From: Eubacterium sp.
GTDB taxonomy: Bacteria; Bacillota; Clostridia; Lachnospirales; Lachnospiraceae
DNA length: 64,000 nucleotides
Assembly (NCBI GenBank): GCA_022764165.1
Contig: JALERM010000045.1
Location: forward strand, 1 to 64,000
Reading direction: 5' to 3'
The notes beneath the pieces were generated by a model, which ran no database searches, was not told the origin of the DNA, and saw only the letters and a program-made list of their open reading frames with translations. A program made the position numbers and the translations under genes. This document shows, piece after piece, positions 43,656 through 53,483 of this stretch. Position 1 is the first letter of the stretch. Each line of letters opens with the position of its first letter.

Positions 43656-45577
43656 GTGTAAAAAACAAACAGAAAAATGTGAGCATCCCAATAAGAAAGC
43701 TGGCTGCAGATGTAAAAGGAAGGCTGCCCCCTATGGATGGAAAACGGCTAATCATGCTGAATATTCCCTATGTGATTGTATTTTATCTTGCGGATAAGGT
43801 AGCATGGCTGTACCGTCATTGCATGGGGGATTCTCTGGTAGCAAAAGTGGGAGTATTGTTTTTAAATTTTCAGCTTGCGTTTGAAAATTTTATGCCTAGC
43901 TTTCATATTTATGATCTGATTGCAGGCATGGTTGGTGCTGTGGCAGTAAAAACAGCGGTATACCTTAAAGGTAAAAATGCAAAGAAATACCGGCAGGGTG
44001 AGGAGTATGGTTCTGCCCGTTGGGGAAATGAGAAGGATATAGCTCCTTTTATTGATCCGGTGTTTGAGAATAACATCCTTTTAACGCAGACGGAACGGCT
44101 GACGATGAACAGCCGCCCGAAACTTCCAAAATATGCCCGGAATAAGAATGTAATCGTAATTGGCGGCTCCGGTTCCGGTAAGACAAGATTTTATGTGAAA
44201 CCGAATTTAATGCAGATGACACCGAATGTCAGCTATGTGGTTACTGATCCGAAGGGTACGATCCTGGTGGAATGTGGGAAAATGCTAAAACAGGGTTCCC
44301 CGAAGATAAAAGACGGGAAGATTGTGCGGGACAAAAATGGGAAGATCGTTTATGAACCGTATAAGATAAAAGTCTTAAATACCATCAATTTCCAAAAGTC
44401 CATGCACTATAATCCGTTCCGATATATCCGGTCTGAAAAGGATATTTTGAAGCTGGTGAATACTATTATCGCCAATACCAAAGGGGAAGGGGAGAAATCT
44501 TCGGAGGATTTTTGGGTGAAAGCAGAGAGACTTCTGTATTGTGCTTTGATCGGCTACATCTATTATGAGGCCCCGGAGGAGGAACAAAATTTTTCCACGC
44601 TGCTTGAATTTATCAATGCGTCCGAAGCAAGGGAGGATGATGAAGAATTTAAAAATGCGGTGGATGAGCTGTTTGAGGAACTGGAAAAGGAAAAGCCGGA
44701 GCATTTTGCGGTACGCCAGTATAAAAAATATAAACTGGCGGCAGGTAAAACAGCGAAGTCAATACTTATTAGCTGTGGTGCAAGGCTGGCTCCTTTTGAT
44801 ATAGCAGAGTTACGGGAACTGACTTCTTATGATGAGATGGAGTTGGATATGTTGGGAGATCAGCGAACGGCCATGTTTGTCATTATCTCCGATACGGATG
44901 ATACCTTCAATTTTGTTGTGGCAATCATGTATACGCAGCTATTCAATTTGCTCTGTGACCGTGCGGATGATGTGCATGGCGGCAGGCTCCCTTACCATGT
45001 AAGGCTTTTGCTCGATGAATTTGCGAATATCGGGCAGATTCCGAAGTTTGACAAGCTGATCGCAACCATCCGAAGCCGTGAAATATCGGCTTCTATTATT
45101 TTGCAGTCGCAGAGCCAGTTAAAAACGATTTATAAAGATGCTGCTGAGACAATTCTGGGAAATTGCGACACCATGTTGTTTCTTGGCGGCAAGGAAGGCA
45201 GCACGTTAAAGGAGATTTCGGAAACGCTTGGGAAGGAAACGATTGACCTTTATAACGAATCGGACACTCGTGGACAGAGCCGCTCCTATGGATTGAATTA
45301 CCAGAAAACCGGAAAAGAATTAATGAGCCGGGATGAACTTGCGGTTATGGATGGAAATAAGTGTATCCTGCAGCTTCGTGGGGTGCGCCCATTTTTCAGC
45401 GATAAGTTCGATATTACCCGTCACAAGCGGTATAAGGAGCTGTCAGACTATGACAAGAAAAACGCCTTTGACGTGGAGGCGTATATGAAACATCAGCTTC
45501 AGATCAGAGTAAAAGAAGAATTTGACCTGTTTGAAGTGGATGGAGATGAAAATGAGGATATGGACAGTGAGAAGTAA
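43652..45577 (+). CDS. VirD4-like type IV coupling protein (TraG/TraD family)
   Basis: This ATPase links the relaxosome to the mating channel. The 641-residue protein has two N-terminal membrane segments (about 30-50 and 68-100), the GSARWG motif near 125, Walker A GGSGSGKT with Lys177, YVVTDPKGT near 195, and Walker B-like LLLDEFANIG near 450. It starts at TTG 43652 overlapping the pcfB stop. It ends in a strong terminator, splitting transfer genes into two transcripts. Confidence 0.93.
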   Translation: MSVKNKQKNVSIPIRKLAADVKGRLPPMDGKRLIMLNIPYVIVFYLADKVAWLYRHCMGDSLVAKVGVLFLNFQLAFENFMPSFHIYDLIAGMVGAVAVKTAVYLKGKNAKKYRQGEEYGSARWGNEKDIAPFIDPVFENNILLTQTERLTMNSRPKLPKYARNKNVIVIGGSGSGKTRFYVKPNLMQMTPNVSYVVTDPKGTILVECGKMLKQGSPKIKDGKIVRDKNGKIVYEPYKIKVLNTINFQKSMHYNPFRYIRSEKDILKLVNTIIANTKGEGEKSSEDFWVKAERLLYCALIGYIYYEAPEEEQNFSTLLEFINASEAREDDEEFKNAVDELFEELEKEKPEHFAVRQYKKYKLAAGKTAKSILISCGARLAPFDIAELRELTSYDEMELDMLGDQRTAMFVIISDTDDTFNFVVAIMYTQLFNLLCDRADDVHGGRLPYHVRLLLDEFANIGQIPKFDKLIATIRSREISASIILQSQSQLKTIYKDAAETILGNCDTMLFLGGKEGSTLKEISETLGKETIDLYNESDTRGQSRSYGLNYQKTGKELMSRDELAVMDGNKCILQLRGVRPFFSDKFDITRHKRYKELSDYDKKNAFDVEAYMKHQLQIRVKEEFDLFEVDGDENEDMDSEK

Positions 45578-45606
45578 GGGCATGGATTCATAAATGCTCT
45601 TTTTTG
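45576..45606 (+). terminator. Terminator at the end of the VirD4 gene
   Basis: AAGGGCAT (45576-45583, overlapping the stop codon) pairs with ATGCTCTT (45594-45601, one G-T pair), followed by TTTTT. Confidence 0.75.
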
Positions 45607-45625
45607 CTGTCTATTTTTGATAATA

Positions 45626-45650
45626 ACTTTACGACACGATGTCGCAAAGT
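45626..45650. promoter_or_regulatory. 25-bp near-palindrome, copy 2 (candidate operator)
   Basis: Identical to 27037-27061. It stands between the VirD4 terminator and the maff2-trbL-virB4 genes, where a new promoter would be expected. No perfect -35/-10 pair was found near it. Confidence 0.65.
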
Positions 45651-45667
45651 CTGGACTTGGGGGGATT

Positions 45668-45844
45668 ATGACCTTTTTTACTGCAATGCCCATTTGTGGC
45701 AAACATAAATATCCGCCCATTCGTGCGGAGCCTGTTGAAATGAGAGACAGGAGATTTTATATGAGCAAACAAAATTATAACAGAAAGGAACCGGATAAAT
45801 CCGGTAACAGGTATAACTATGGCATTTTTTACTTCAGCAATTAA
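45668..45844 (+). CDS. Doubtful 58-codon ORF in the maff2 leader
   Basis: ATG 45668, preceded closely by GGGGGG, opens a 58-codon hydrophilic frame; a second ATG at 45761 with AGGAGA 9 bp upstream would give 27 residues (MSKQNYNRKEPDKSGNRYNY then GIFYFSN). The frame overlaps the maff2 start by 26 bp, so translating it could feed ribosomes to maff2. The upper half may be noise; the 27-residue part is more credible as a leader peptide. Confidence 0.35.
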   Translation: MTFFTAMPICGKHKYPPIRAEPVEMRDRRFYMSKQNYNRKEPDKSGNRYNYGIFYFSN

Positions 45845-48801
45845 TATTTTGCAGACACTTGTGGTAGCAATCGGCGCAGGTCTTGCCGTATGGGGCGTGA
45901 TTAACCTTCTGGAAGGTTACGGAAATGACAACCGTGCGACACGTTCGTAAGTGAAAAGCTTACGCACAAAGTCGAAGGGCAATTGTAGCCCGAAACTTTG
46001 GAGAACTGATATTCCGATGGGTGAAATGAGGGGGTAACGTCCCGAAGCGCCACCCTAATACTCCGAATGGCGGGGAGCATGCAACGGCTCTCTCCAAAAG
46101 TTTATAGAGCTCGGTGAAGTCGGCAGAGAGCAACCGTAAGACTGGTTTTCAGACCAGACACGAAAGCTGTCCAGAGGTGGATGGTGTTGCCTATATGCCG
46201 GGGGTCGGATATCCATGGTGAGAATGTATGAAAATACTGACGAAATTCCGAATGTACGAGTCTAAACGTTGATGCTGTCGAAAGGCAGTACACCTTTCAT
46301 GGTGGTATCTGTGGGCGAGTAAAATTGGTTGTTATGAAAGTCCATGCATCGTTACAGGCGGTGCGGTTATGCATGACCAGATACAGGCTTAGAGGAAGAA
46401 CCTAAAGATATCCAATGATAGGAATATCGGAACGTGGAAAGCTGGGGACACGGAGGCGGTTGCAGGCCAGTGATGTGGTGGATGGGAATACCTTCGCGGG
46501 AGGGCAATAACCATTCTTTATTCCAGTGAGAGTAGTGGCACAGTACCTATGAAGCCGTGAATAAGTAAGCGGTGGAGGGATAGCCACAAGTCGAATTCAG
46601 CAATGAAAATGAAAACACAACAAACACAGCTTCGAGTATGACAAAGAAAATCCAAACCGAAGGGAGAGGATGCCTGTGTTGACTTCGGGGCAGCAAGAAA
46701 GGAAAAGTAAACAGAGAAAAATCCGCAACTCAGAGTATTACGACATGGAAGGTACTTTTGACAGGCTGTATGCAGAAAGTAAGAAAGATAAAACCTTCAA
46801 CCATCTGATGGAAATCATCGAGAGTGAAGAAAATATCAAGCTTGCATACAGAACGATAAAGAAGAATACAGGAAGTGATACTTCGGGAGTGGATAAAAGG
46901 ACGATAGCCGACCTTGCAAAGTTAAGCGAGGAAGAATACGTCCGTCTCATACGGAAACAATTCAGTAATTATCATCCACGACCCGTAAGGCGAGTGGAGA
47001 TACCAAAGCCCAATGGAAAGACCAGACCTCTGGGAATTCCAACTATCGTAGATCGGATCGTACAGCAATGTATTTTGCAGGTCATGGAGCCGATATGTGA
47101 AGCAAAATTCAGTGAGAACTCCAACGGGTTCCGCCCGAACCGTTCCGCTGAGACTGCTATTGCGCAATGCATGAGGCTGATACAGGTACAGCATCTGTAC
47201 CATGTGGTTGACCTCGATATTAAAGGCTTCTTTGATAATATCAGCCATACAAAGCTGATTCGTCAGATATGGGCATTGGGAATCCGGGAAAAAAAGCTGT
47301 TATGCATTATAAAAGAGATGCTGAAAGCACCTGTTGTTCTGCCAAATGGAGAGAAAACATATCCCGCACGGGGTACCCCGCAAGGCGGTATTTTGTCGCC
47401 ATTGCTTGCAAACATCGTATTGAATGAACTGGATTGGTGGATTGCTTCCCAGTGGGAGCAGATGCCAACAAAAACAAAATTCAAAACAAGGAGCAATGCG
47501 CAGGGAACAGAGATTAAGAGCCACGCCTACAGGGCTCTGCGTCGGAGCAGATTAAAAGAGATGCATGCAGTTCGGTACGCAGATGATTTTAAAATTTTCT
47601 GCGCAACACATGAGGATGCTGTCAGAGCATACAAGGCAACAGAGTTATGGCTAAAGGACAGGCTGGGGCTGGAAATCAGCCCTGACAAATCCAAAGTAGT
47701 TAATCTCAAAAGACAGTATTCTGATTTTCTCGGGTTCAAACTGAAAGTCCGTAAAAAGGGTAAGAAATATGTAGTTCGGTCTCATATGAGCGATAAAGCA
47801 TACAAAAAGGCTCATGAAAAAGTCTCGGAAGAAGTAAAGAAACTGGCTCATTCGTCAGATGATAATGCTCAGTTCATGCAGCTTCAGAAATACAACTCTG
47901 TAGTTGCCGGACTTCATGAATACTATTGTATTTCTACAGAAGTATCTCATGACTTCAGCAGACTTGCCTTCAGTATCAACAAACAGCTCAGAAACAGACT
48001 GAACGGCGACTTATCCAAAAAGGGACAGCTCAGAAATGGGTTCATTAAAGAAAAGTATGGAGCAAGCAGACAGATGAGGTTCCTTCATGGACGTCCGGTG
48101 GTTCCACTGGGATATGTCCAGTCAAAGAATGCCCAGCATAAAAGGAAATCCATCAATAAATATACGGTCAAAGGTCGGGAACAGATTCATAAGAATCTTG
48201 CAATCGACACAGCGACAATGTTATGGCTGATGAGAAATCCTGTAAAGGGCAGAACCATTGAATATGCGGATAACCGTATTTCCTTGTATGCGGCACAATA
48301 TGGTAAATGTGCAGTGACGGGAATTCCGATGGATTCCTATGATATTCACTGCCACCATAAAGTGCCGGTAAGCAATGGCGGTTCAGATGAATACGCAAAT
48401 CTTATTCTTGTCAGCAAAGCGGTTCATATCCTTATCCATGCTTCTTCAGAACCTACGATTGAAAAGTACCTGAAATCCTTAAATCTTGACAATAAACAAA
48501 TGGAAAAGCTTAACAAACTCCGTACTATGGCAGAAATGCCACTTATTATTCTTTGAATTTAATGCTGTAACGAAGTGTGTAAGTTGTGTTTAAAAGCCCT
48601 GGACGGCTGAATTCGATGGAGCGCCGTGTGCGGTGAAAGTCGCATGCACGGTGTGGAGCGGGGGAAAATCCGGAGATAACTTCAAAGGATTACCTATCGC
48701 TATCAGGTGCAAAATCACAGGGAATCAAACAGCTTATGGCAGGCGGTGGCGTGGTTCTGATTGGTACACAGCTTATTCCCCTGCTTGGAGGTTTGTTCTG
48801 A
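45819..48801 (+). CDS. Maff2 family transfer protein gene, split by a group II intron
   Basis: Exon 1 is 45819-45933 and exon 2 is 48704-48801. Joined, they give 213 bp encoding 70 residues: MAFFTSAINILQTLVVAIGA, a GYGNDNPGAKSQG turn across the junction, and a second hydrophobic helix ending LIPLLGGLF. Maff2 is a two-helix protein found before TrbL in these ICEs, probably the VirB2-like pilin subunit or channel piece. Without splicing, the product would stop soon after GYGNDN. The upstream site is weak (ACAGG); coupling with the leader ORF may help. Confidence 0.85.
46670..48556 (+). CDS. ltrA: Group II intron reverse transcriptase/maturase with HNH endonuclease
   Basis: The 628-residue intron protein has RT domains from about 60 (RPLGIPTIVDRIVQQ near 122, NGFRPNRSAETAI near 148, GTPQGGILSPLLANI near 240, catalytic RYADD with Tyr303-Asp306), a maturase domain X (about 400-530) and a C-terminal HNH endonuclease (CAVTG, HCHHKVP, NLILVSKAVHILIH, about 545-605). 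It helps splicing and drives retrohoming. All key motifs look intact, so the intron may be active. ATG 46670 touches GGGAGAGG; GTG 46676 is a better-spaced start. Confidence 0.95.
   Translation: MPVLTSGQQERKSKQRKIRNSEYYDMEGTFDRLYAESKKDKTFNHLMEIIESEENIKLAYRTIKKNTGSDTSGVDKRTIADLAKLSEEEYVRLIRKQFSNYHPRPVRRVEIPKPNGKTRPLGIPTIVDRIVQQCILQVMEPICEAKFSENSNGFRPNRSAETAIAQCMRLIQVQHLYHVVDLDIKGFFDNISHTKLIRQIWALGIREKKLLCIIKEMLKAPVVLPNGEKTYPARGTPQGGILSPLLANIVLNELDWWIASQWEQMPTKTKFKTRSNAQGTEIKSHAYRALRRSRLKEMHAVRYADDFKIFCATHEDAVRAYKATELWLKDRLGLEISPDKSKVVNLKRQYSDFLGFKLKVRKKGKKYVVRSHMSDKAYKKAHEKVSEEVKKLAHSSDDNAQFMQLQKYNSVVAGLHEYYCISTEVSHDFSRLAFSINKQLRNRLNGDLSKKGQLRNGFIKEKYGASRQMRFLHGRPVVPLGYVQSKNAQHKRKSINKYTVKGREQIHKNLAIDTATMLWLMRNPVKGRTIEYADNRISLYAAQYGKCAVTGIPMDSYDIHCHHKVPVSNGGSDEYANLILVSKAVHILIHASSEPTIEKYLKSLNLDNKQMEKLNKLRTMAEMPLIIL
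48619..48659 (+). ncRNA. Group II intron domain V
   Basis: The segment starts with GAGCGCCGTGTGCGG, has the GTGAAAGTCGC bulge/loop part and returns with GCATGCACGGTGTGGAGC. It keeps the AGC triad at the base and a GAAA tetraloop, the catalytic core of group II introns. Domain VI and the 3' splice site follow within 45 nt. Confidence 0.85.
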
Positions 48802-48821
48802 TAAGATAGGAGGATTCGTTC

Positions 48822-49694
48822 ATGTTCGATGGCATATTCGATGCAATCGAGGAATGGATGAGGGAACTTCTGTCCGGAATGGTTACGTCCAACCTGACAA
48901 CGATGTTTACCGATGTCAATGAAAAGACCGGGGAGATCGCTACGCAGGTTGGACAGACACCGCAGGGGTGGAATGGCAGTATATTCAGCCTGATACAGAA
49001 CTTGTCAAATTCGGTGATTGTGCCCATAGCAGGTATGATTATCACATTTGTTCTGTGTTATGAACTGATTACTATGCTGACCGAGAAGAACAATATGCAC
49101 GAAATCGACACATGGATGTTCTTCAAATATTTTTTCAAGATGTGGGTGGCGGTGTATCTTGTGACCAATACCTTTACCATAGCGATGGCGGTTTTTGATG
49201 TGGGACAGCATGTTGTCAATGCGGCAGGCGGCGTCATTAATTCACAGACCGCTATCAACGTGGATTCCATGATTGATTCTATGGAAACTGCGATGGAGTC
49301 TATGGAGATAGGGGAACTTGTAATACTGGCACTGGAGACACTTCTGGTCAGTCTGTGTATGAAGATTATGTCAGTGCTGATTACGGTCATCCTTTATGGA
49401 CGTATGATTGAAATTTACCTCTATACCTCGGTTGCGCCAATCCCATTTGCTACAATGTCCAACAGGGAATGGGGGCAGGTGGGAAATAATTATTTCCGAG
49501 GGCTTTTAGCTCTGGGATTTCAGGGATTTTTTATGATGGTATGCGTCGGCATTTATGCGGTGCTGGTATCTACCATTGAGATTTCTGACAATATGCACTC
49601 TGCGCTTTTTGGTGTGGCGGCATATACTGTGATTCTGTGTTTCAGCCTGATGAAAACAGGAAACCTAAGCAAATCTATTTTCAATGCACATTAG
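48822..49694 (+). CDS. TrbL/VirB6-like transfer channel protein
   Basis: The 290-residue protein has an amphipathic N-terminus and about six membrane segments (about 65-88, 105-130, 175-200, 215-235, 245-262), with VAPIPFATMSNREWGQVGNN, typical of the VirB6/TrbL-like proteins of Gram-positive ICEs. It would form the inner-membrane part of the mating channel. TAGGAGGATTCGTTC precedes ATG 48822, 20 bp after maff2. Confidence 0.88.
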   Translation: MFDGIFDAIEEWMRELLSGMVTSNLTTMFTDVNEKTGEIATQVGQTPQGWNGSIFSLIQNLSNSVIVPIAGMIITFVLCYELITMLTEKNNMHEIDTWMFFKYFFKMWVAVYLVTNTFTIAMAVFDVGQHVVNAAGGVINSQTAINVDSMIDSMETAMESMEIGELVILALETLLVSLCMKIMSVLITVILYGRMIEIYLYTSVAPIPFATMSNREWGQVGNNYFRGLLALGFQGFFMMVCVGIYAVLVSTIEISDNMHSALFGVAAYTVILCFSLMKTGNLSKSIFNAH

Positions 49695-49702
49695 GAGGAA
49701 AT

Positions 49703-50260
49703 ATGGAACAGAAAAAATACAATATTATCTATGCTGATCCGCCGTGGCGTTATGAAGTGAGCAGAGGGCAGGGAGTGGCAGAAAACCACTATTCCACGAT
49801 GGGCATAGAGGATATTTGCTATCTTCCTGTAAAGGAGATTGCCGGGAAGGATTGCGTCCTGTTTTTGTGGGTAACATTTCCGCAACTTCCGGAAGCGTTC
49901 AAAGTTATAAAGGCATGGGGATTTTCCTATAAAACAGTTGCGTTTGTGTGGTTGAAGCTGAATAAGTCCGGCAAAGGCTTCTTCTTTGGATTGGGGTATT
50001 GGACACGCTCCAATGCGGAGATATGCCTGCTTGCGGTAAAAGGGAAACCCAAACGGGTATCAAAAAAAGTATTCCAGCTTATCGTTACTCCTTTGCAGGC
50101 GCACAGCAAAAAGCCAGATGAAACAAGAGAGCGTATTGTGGAGCTGATAGGCGATCTGCCGAGAATCGAATTGTTTGCAAGGCAGAAATCACCCGGATGG
50201 GATGTGTGGGGGAATGAAGTTGAAAATTCTATCATGCTTCATTCTGATGAAAATATATAG
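49703..50260 (+). CDS. MT-A70 family adenine methyltransferase
   Basis: The 185-residue enzyme has the catalytic DPPW (Asp12-Trp15), WVTFPQLPEAFKVI and GYWTRSNAEICLLAVKG, an intact MT-A70 core. Such ICE enzymes are thought to make N6-methyladenine in DNA, which could protect incoming single-stranded or newly double-stranded ICE DNA from host restriction. ATG 49703 follows AGGAGGAAAT. It is placed inside the channel genes between trbL and prgI. Confidence 0.88.
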   Translation: MEQKKYNIIYADPPWRYEVSRGQGVAENHYSTMGIEDICYLPVKEIAGKDCVLFLWVTFPQLPEAFKVIKAWGFSYKTVAFVWLKLNKSGKGFFFGLGYWTRSNAEICLLAVKGKPKRVSKKVFQLIVTPLQAHSKKPDETRERIVELIGDLPRIELFARQKSPGWDVWGNEVENSIMLHSDENI

Positions 50261-50275
50261 AAGGAGGGATTTGTC

Positions 50276-50656
50276 ATGGCATTCGTATCGGTGCCAAAAG
50301 ACTTAACCAAAGTAAAGAACAAGGTTGTATTGAACCTTACAAAACGGCAGATTATCTGTCTGACGATTGCAGCAGCCATAGGGCTGCCTTTTTATTTTCT
50401 TACGAGAGGGACTATTGGGACAAGCAATGCGGCAACGGGTATGGTACTGCTTATGCTTCCGGCCTTTATGTTTGCTATGTATGAGAAAGACGGACTGCCG
50501 TTGGAGAAAATACTTTGGAACATCATTAACGTAAAAATTTTAAATCCGGCTATCCGCAGGTATGAGGTGGAAAACCTGTATGAAATGCGAGAACAGAAAT
50601 CTGTTTCAAAGGAGAAGAAAGGGGGAAAACGACGTGGAAAGAAAAAGAAACGATGA
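50276..50656 (+). CDS. PrgI family transfer protein
   Basis: The 126-residue protein starts MAFVSVPKDLTKVKNKVVLN and has two membrane helices (about 25-42 and 50-68) and a very basic tail (KEKKGGKRRGKKKKR). PrgI is the VirB3-like partner of VirB4 in Gram-positive systems. GAAGGAGGGATTTGTC precedes the ATG. Its tail codons overlap the VirB4 gene by 23 bp. Confidence 0.9.
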   Translation: MAFVSVPKDLTKVKNKVVLNLTKRQIICLTIAAAIGLPFYFLTRGTIGTSNAATGMVLLMLPAFMFAMYEKDGLPLEKILWNIINVKILNPAIRRYEVENLYEMREQKSVSKEKKGGKRRGKKKKR

Positions 50657-53483
50657 ATTTGCGTGGAATGGAAACCACAAGGCTTATCGTGAACCGCCAG
50701 ATGATTATTATCTGGATGAGCCGGATGATGAAGAATTTGAGGACTATGATGCGGATGATCTGCTTAACAGGGTAAAAGGGCAGCCGCCCCGGTATTCGCA
50801 GGAACCATATATATCTGGTTATGAAGCATTTGAGCGTAGCCGGGGTAGAAGAACATCCCGTAAATTAACCAGGCGAGAGAAAAGAGCGATTAAAAAAGCA
50901 GAGAAGATGGCTGAAAAACTGCGGAAGGAACAGGAGAAAGCAGATAAGAAAGCGGCAAAGAAAAATGCGAAAGTCGCTGCTCGTGAAGAAAAAAGAGCTG
51001 CCCGTGAGGAGCAGAAGGCATCTAAGCATAAACCGAAGCAGAAAAAATCCTCTGATAAACATAGTTCTGTGAAAAATGTTCCGATAAAGAGTGGAACGGT
51101 AAAAGCATCTCCGGTAAAGGAGACTGGAAACAGAAAGCCTATGTCTAAGGCAGAGGAGAAGAAAGCAAAAGAAAAGAGACTTTCCGCACAGAAGTCGATT
51201 CCATACCGGGAAATGGCAAGGGACGGTATCTGCCGTGTTCAGGATAAATATTATTCAAAGACTATCCGGTTTTACGATATAAATTATCAGTTGGCACAGA
51301 ATGAGGATAAGAACGCTATTTTTGAAAATTGGTGTGATTTCCTGAATTATTTTGACAGTACCATCCATTTTCAGCTTTCCTTTATCAATCATCACAGCAA
51401 CATGAAGGAGTATGAATCAGTTATCCAGATCAGGCCGCAGAATGATGCGTTTGATGATGTGCGCATGGAGTATGCACAGATGCTGAAAAATCAGCTTGCG
51501 AAGGGCAACAATGGTTTGGTGCGGACAAAGTATATCACGTTTGGGATTGAAGCCGATAATATCCGGGAAGCAAAACCGAAGCTGGAGCGTATTGAAGCGG
51601 ATATTTTAAACAATTTTAAAGTGCTTGGCGTATCCGCCTATCCGTTGAATGGAGAAGAACGGCTGCAGGTTATGTACGAGACATTTAATCCGGAGGAAAA
51701 AGTACCATTCCAGTTTTCCTATGATAAAGTGCTGCGTACCGGGATGGGAACAAAGGATTTCATTGCGCCTACCAGTTTTGTATTCAAGAACGGCAAAGAT
51801 TTTATGATGGGGAATACCATTGGTGCGGTGTCGTATCTGCAGATACTGGCCCCGGAGCTGACGGACAAGATGCTGGCAGAATTTCTGGATATGGACAGAA
51901 ATTTAATTGTGAACCTTCATATCCAGTCCTTAGACCAGATGAAGGCAATCAAGCTCGTAAAGAGCAAAGTAACGGACATCAACCGTATGAAGATTGAGGA
52001 ACAAAAGAAAGCGGTACGTTCCGGATATGATATGGACATCATTCCATCAGACTTAAACACCTATGGCGGCGAAGCAAAGCGGCTGTTAGAGGATTTGCAG
52101 TCGAGGAATGAAAGGATGTTTCTTGTAACCGTGCTGTTTTTAAATACGGCAAAGACAAAACAGGAACTGGACAATGCGGTGTTTCAGACTTCCGGTATCG
52201 CACAGAAGTATAATTGTTCGCTGCGCCGCCTGGATTATATGCAGGAGCCGGGATTGATGAGCAGTATTCCGTTGGGGATTAACTTAATTCCGATTAAACG
52301 GGCACTGACTACCACATCTACGGCTATTTTTGTGCCTTTTACCACGCAGGAGCTTTTTATGGCGGGAGAATCCCTTTATTACGGTTTGAACGCTCTTAGC
52401 AACAACATGATTATGGTAGACCGGAAGAAACTGAAAAATCCTAACGGTTTGATTTTAGGTACACCGGGTTCCGGTAAATCTTTTTCAGCAAAGCGTGAGA
52501 TTACCAATGCTTTTTTTGCTACACAGGATGACATTATCATTGGTGATCCGGAAGGAGAATACTATCCGCTTGTCAATGCGCTTGGCGGGCAGGTAATTCA
52601 TATCTCCCCTACAAGCCATGATTACATTAATCCGATGGACATCAACCTGGACTATTCGGACGATGATAACCCGCTTGGCTTTAAGAGTGATTTTATTTTA
52701 TCTCTGTGTGAACTTATCATGGGTTCCAGAAATGGGATTGAAGCGGAGGAAAAATCGGTCATTGACCGTTGCCTGCCGATTGTGTATCAGAAATATTTTG
52801 AGAATCCTGTGCCGGAGAATATGCCTGTGCTTGGGGATTTGTACCAATGCCTTCGGTCACAGAGGGAAGTGCAGGCACAGCGTATCGCAACCGCACTGGA
52901 AATCTATGTAAATGGTTCCTTAAAAGTATTCAATCATCGTACCAATGTGGAACTGAATAACCGGATTATCTGTTTTGATATTAAAGATTTGGGGAAACAG
53001 CTTAAAAAACTTGGGATGCTGATTGTACAGGATCAGGTTTGGAACCGTGTAACCATTAACCGTGCCGCTCATAAATCCACCCGGTATTACATAGATGAGT
53101 TCCATTTGCTCTTAAAAGAGGAACAGACAGCGGCGTACTCGGTGGAAATCTGGAAACGATTTAGAAAGTGGGGTGGTATTCCGACAGGAATTACGCAGAA
53201 TATCAAGGATTTGCTGGCAAGCCGTGAGATTGAGAATATTTTTGAAAACTCCGATTTTATTTACATGCTGAATCAGGCTGCCGGGGACAGGCAAATACTG
53301 GCAAAACAGCTTAATATTTCCCCGCATCAGTTGTCCTATGTGACGAACAGCGGCGAAGGAGAAGGACTGATTTTCTACGGCAGTACCATTATTCCATTCA
53401 AGGATAAATTTGATAAATCGTTGAGGTTGTATAAGCTGATGACAACGAAACCTTCGGAAATGGAGAATCGGCAGGGAAAATGA
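50634..53483 (+). CDS. VirB4-like conjugation ATPase
   Basis: The 949-residue ATPase powers channel assembly and transfer. It has a charged N-terminal extension (1-190, rich in Lys, Glu and Ala, with an acidic DDYYLDEPDDEEFEDYDADD part), the CagE/VirB4 N-domain, Walker A GTPGSGKSFSAK with Lys615 and Walker B YYIDEFHLLLK near 822, and TGITQNIKDLLAS near 850. GTG 50634 is set by GGGGGA at 50621-50626. It overlaps prgI by 23 bp and the DNA methylase by 4 bp. Confidence 0.94.
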   Translation: MERKRNDEFAWNGNHKAYREPPDDYYLDEPDDEEFEDYDADDLLNRVKGQPPRYSQEPYISGYEAFERSRGRRTSRKLTRREKRAIKKAEKMAEKLRKEQEKADKKAAKKNAKVAAREEKRAAREEQKASKHKPKQKKSSDKHSSVKNVPIKSGTVKASPVKETGNRKPMSKAEEKKAKEKRLSAQKSIPYREMARDGICRVQDKYYSKTIRFYDINYQLAQNEDKNAIFENWCDFLNYFDSTIHFQLSFINHHSNMKEYESVIQIRPQNDAFDDVRMEYAQMLKNQLAKGNNGLVRTKYITFGIEADNIREAKPKLERIEADILNNFKVLGVSAYPLNGEERLQVMYETFNPEEKVPFQFSYDKVLRTGMGTKDFIAPTSFVFKNGKDFMMGNTIGAVSYLQILAPELTDKMLAEFLDMDRNLIVNLHIQSLDQMKAIKLVKSKVTDINRMKIEEQKKAVRSGYDMDIIPSDLNTYGGEAKRLLEDLQSRNERMFLVTVLFLNTAKTKQELDNAVFQTSGIAQKYNCSLRRLDYMQEPGLMSSIPLGINLIPIKRALTTTSTAIFVPFTTQELFMAGESLYYGLNALSNNMIMVDRKKLKNPNGLILGTPGSGKSFSAKREITNAFFATQDDIIIGDPEGEYYPLVNALGGQVIHISPTSHDYINPMDINLDYSDDDNPLGFKSDFILSLCELIMGSRNGIEAEEKSVIDRCLPIVYQKYFENPVPENMPVLGDLYQCLRSQREVQAQRIATALEIYVNGSLKVFNHRTNVELNNRIICFDIKDLGKQLKKLGMLIVQDQVWNRVTINRAAHKSTRYYIDEFHLLLKEEQTAAYSVEIWKRFRKWGGIPTGITQNIKDLLASREIENIFENSDFIYMLNQAAGDRQILAKQLNISPHQLSYVTNSGEGEGLIFYGSTIIPFKDKFDKSLRLYKLMTTKPSEMENRQGK

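Larger units (their letters stand above)
45934..48703 (+). mobile_element. Group II intron (2770 bp) inserted in maff2
   Basis: The 5' end is GTGCGAC, the bacterial group II consensus; the 3' end is ...CGCTAT, an AY end. The exon end TGACAACC (45926-45933, IBS1) is complementary to GGTTGTTA at 46327-46334 (EBS1, one G-T pair), which explains the target. Domain V is at 48619-48659. The encoded maturase/reverse transcriptase fills 46670-48556; 45934-46669 are domains I-III. The exon joint restores the maff2 frame exactly. Confidence 0.93.

Noticed and set aside
45934..46669. Possible pseudogene or non-coding gap before the reverse transcriptase
   Set aside because: It is explained as group II intron domains I-III by the GTGCGAC end, the EBS1 match and the domain V downstream.
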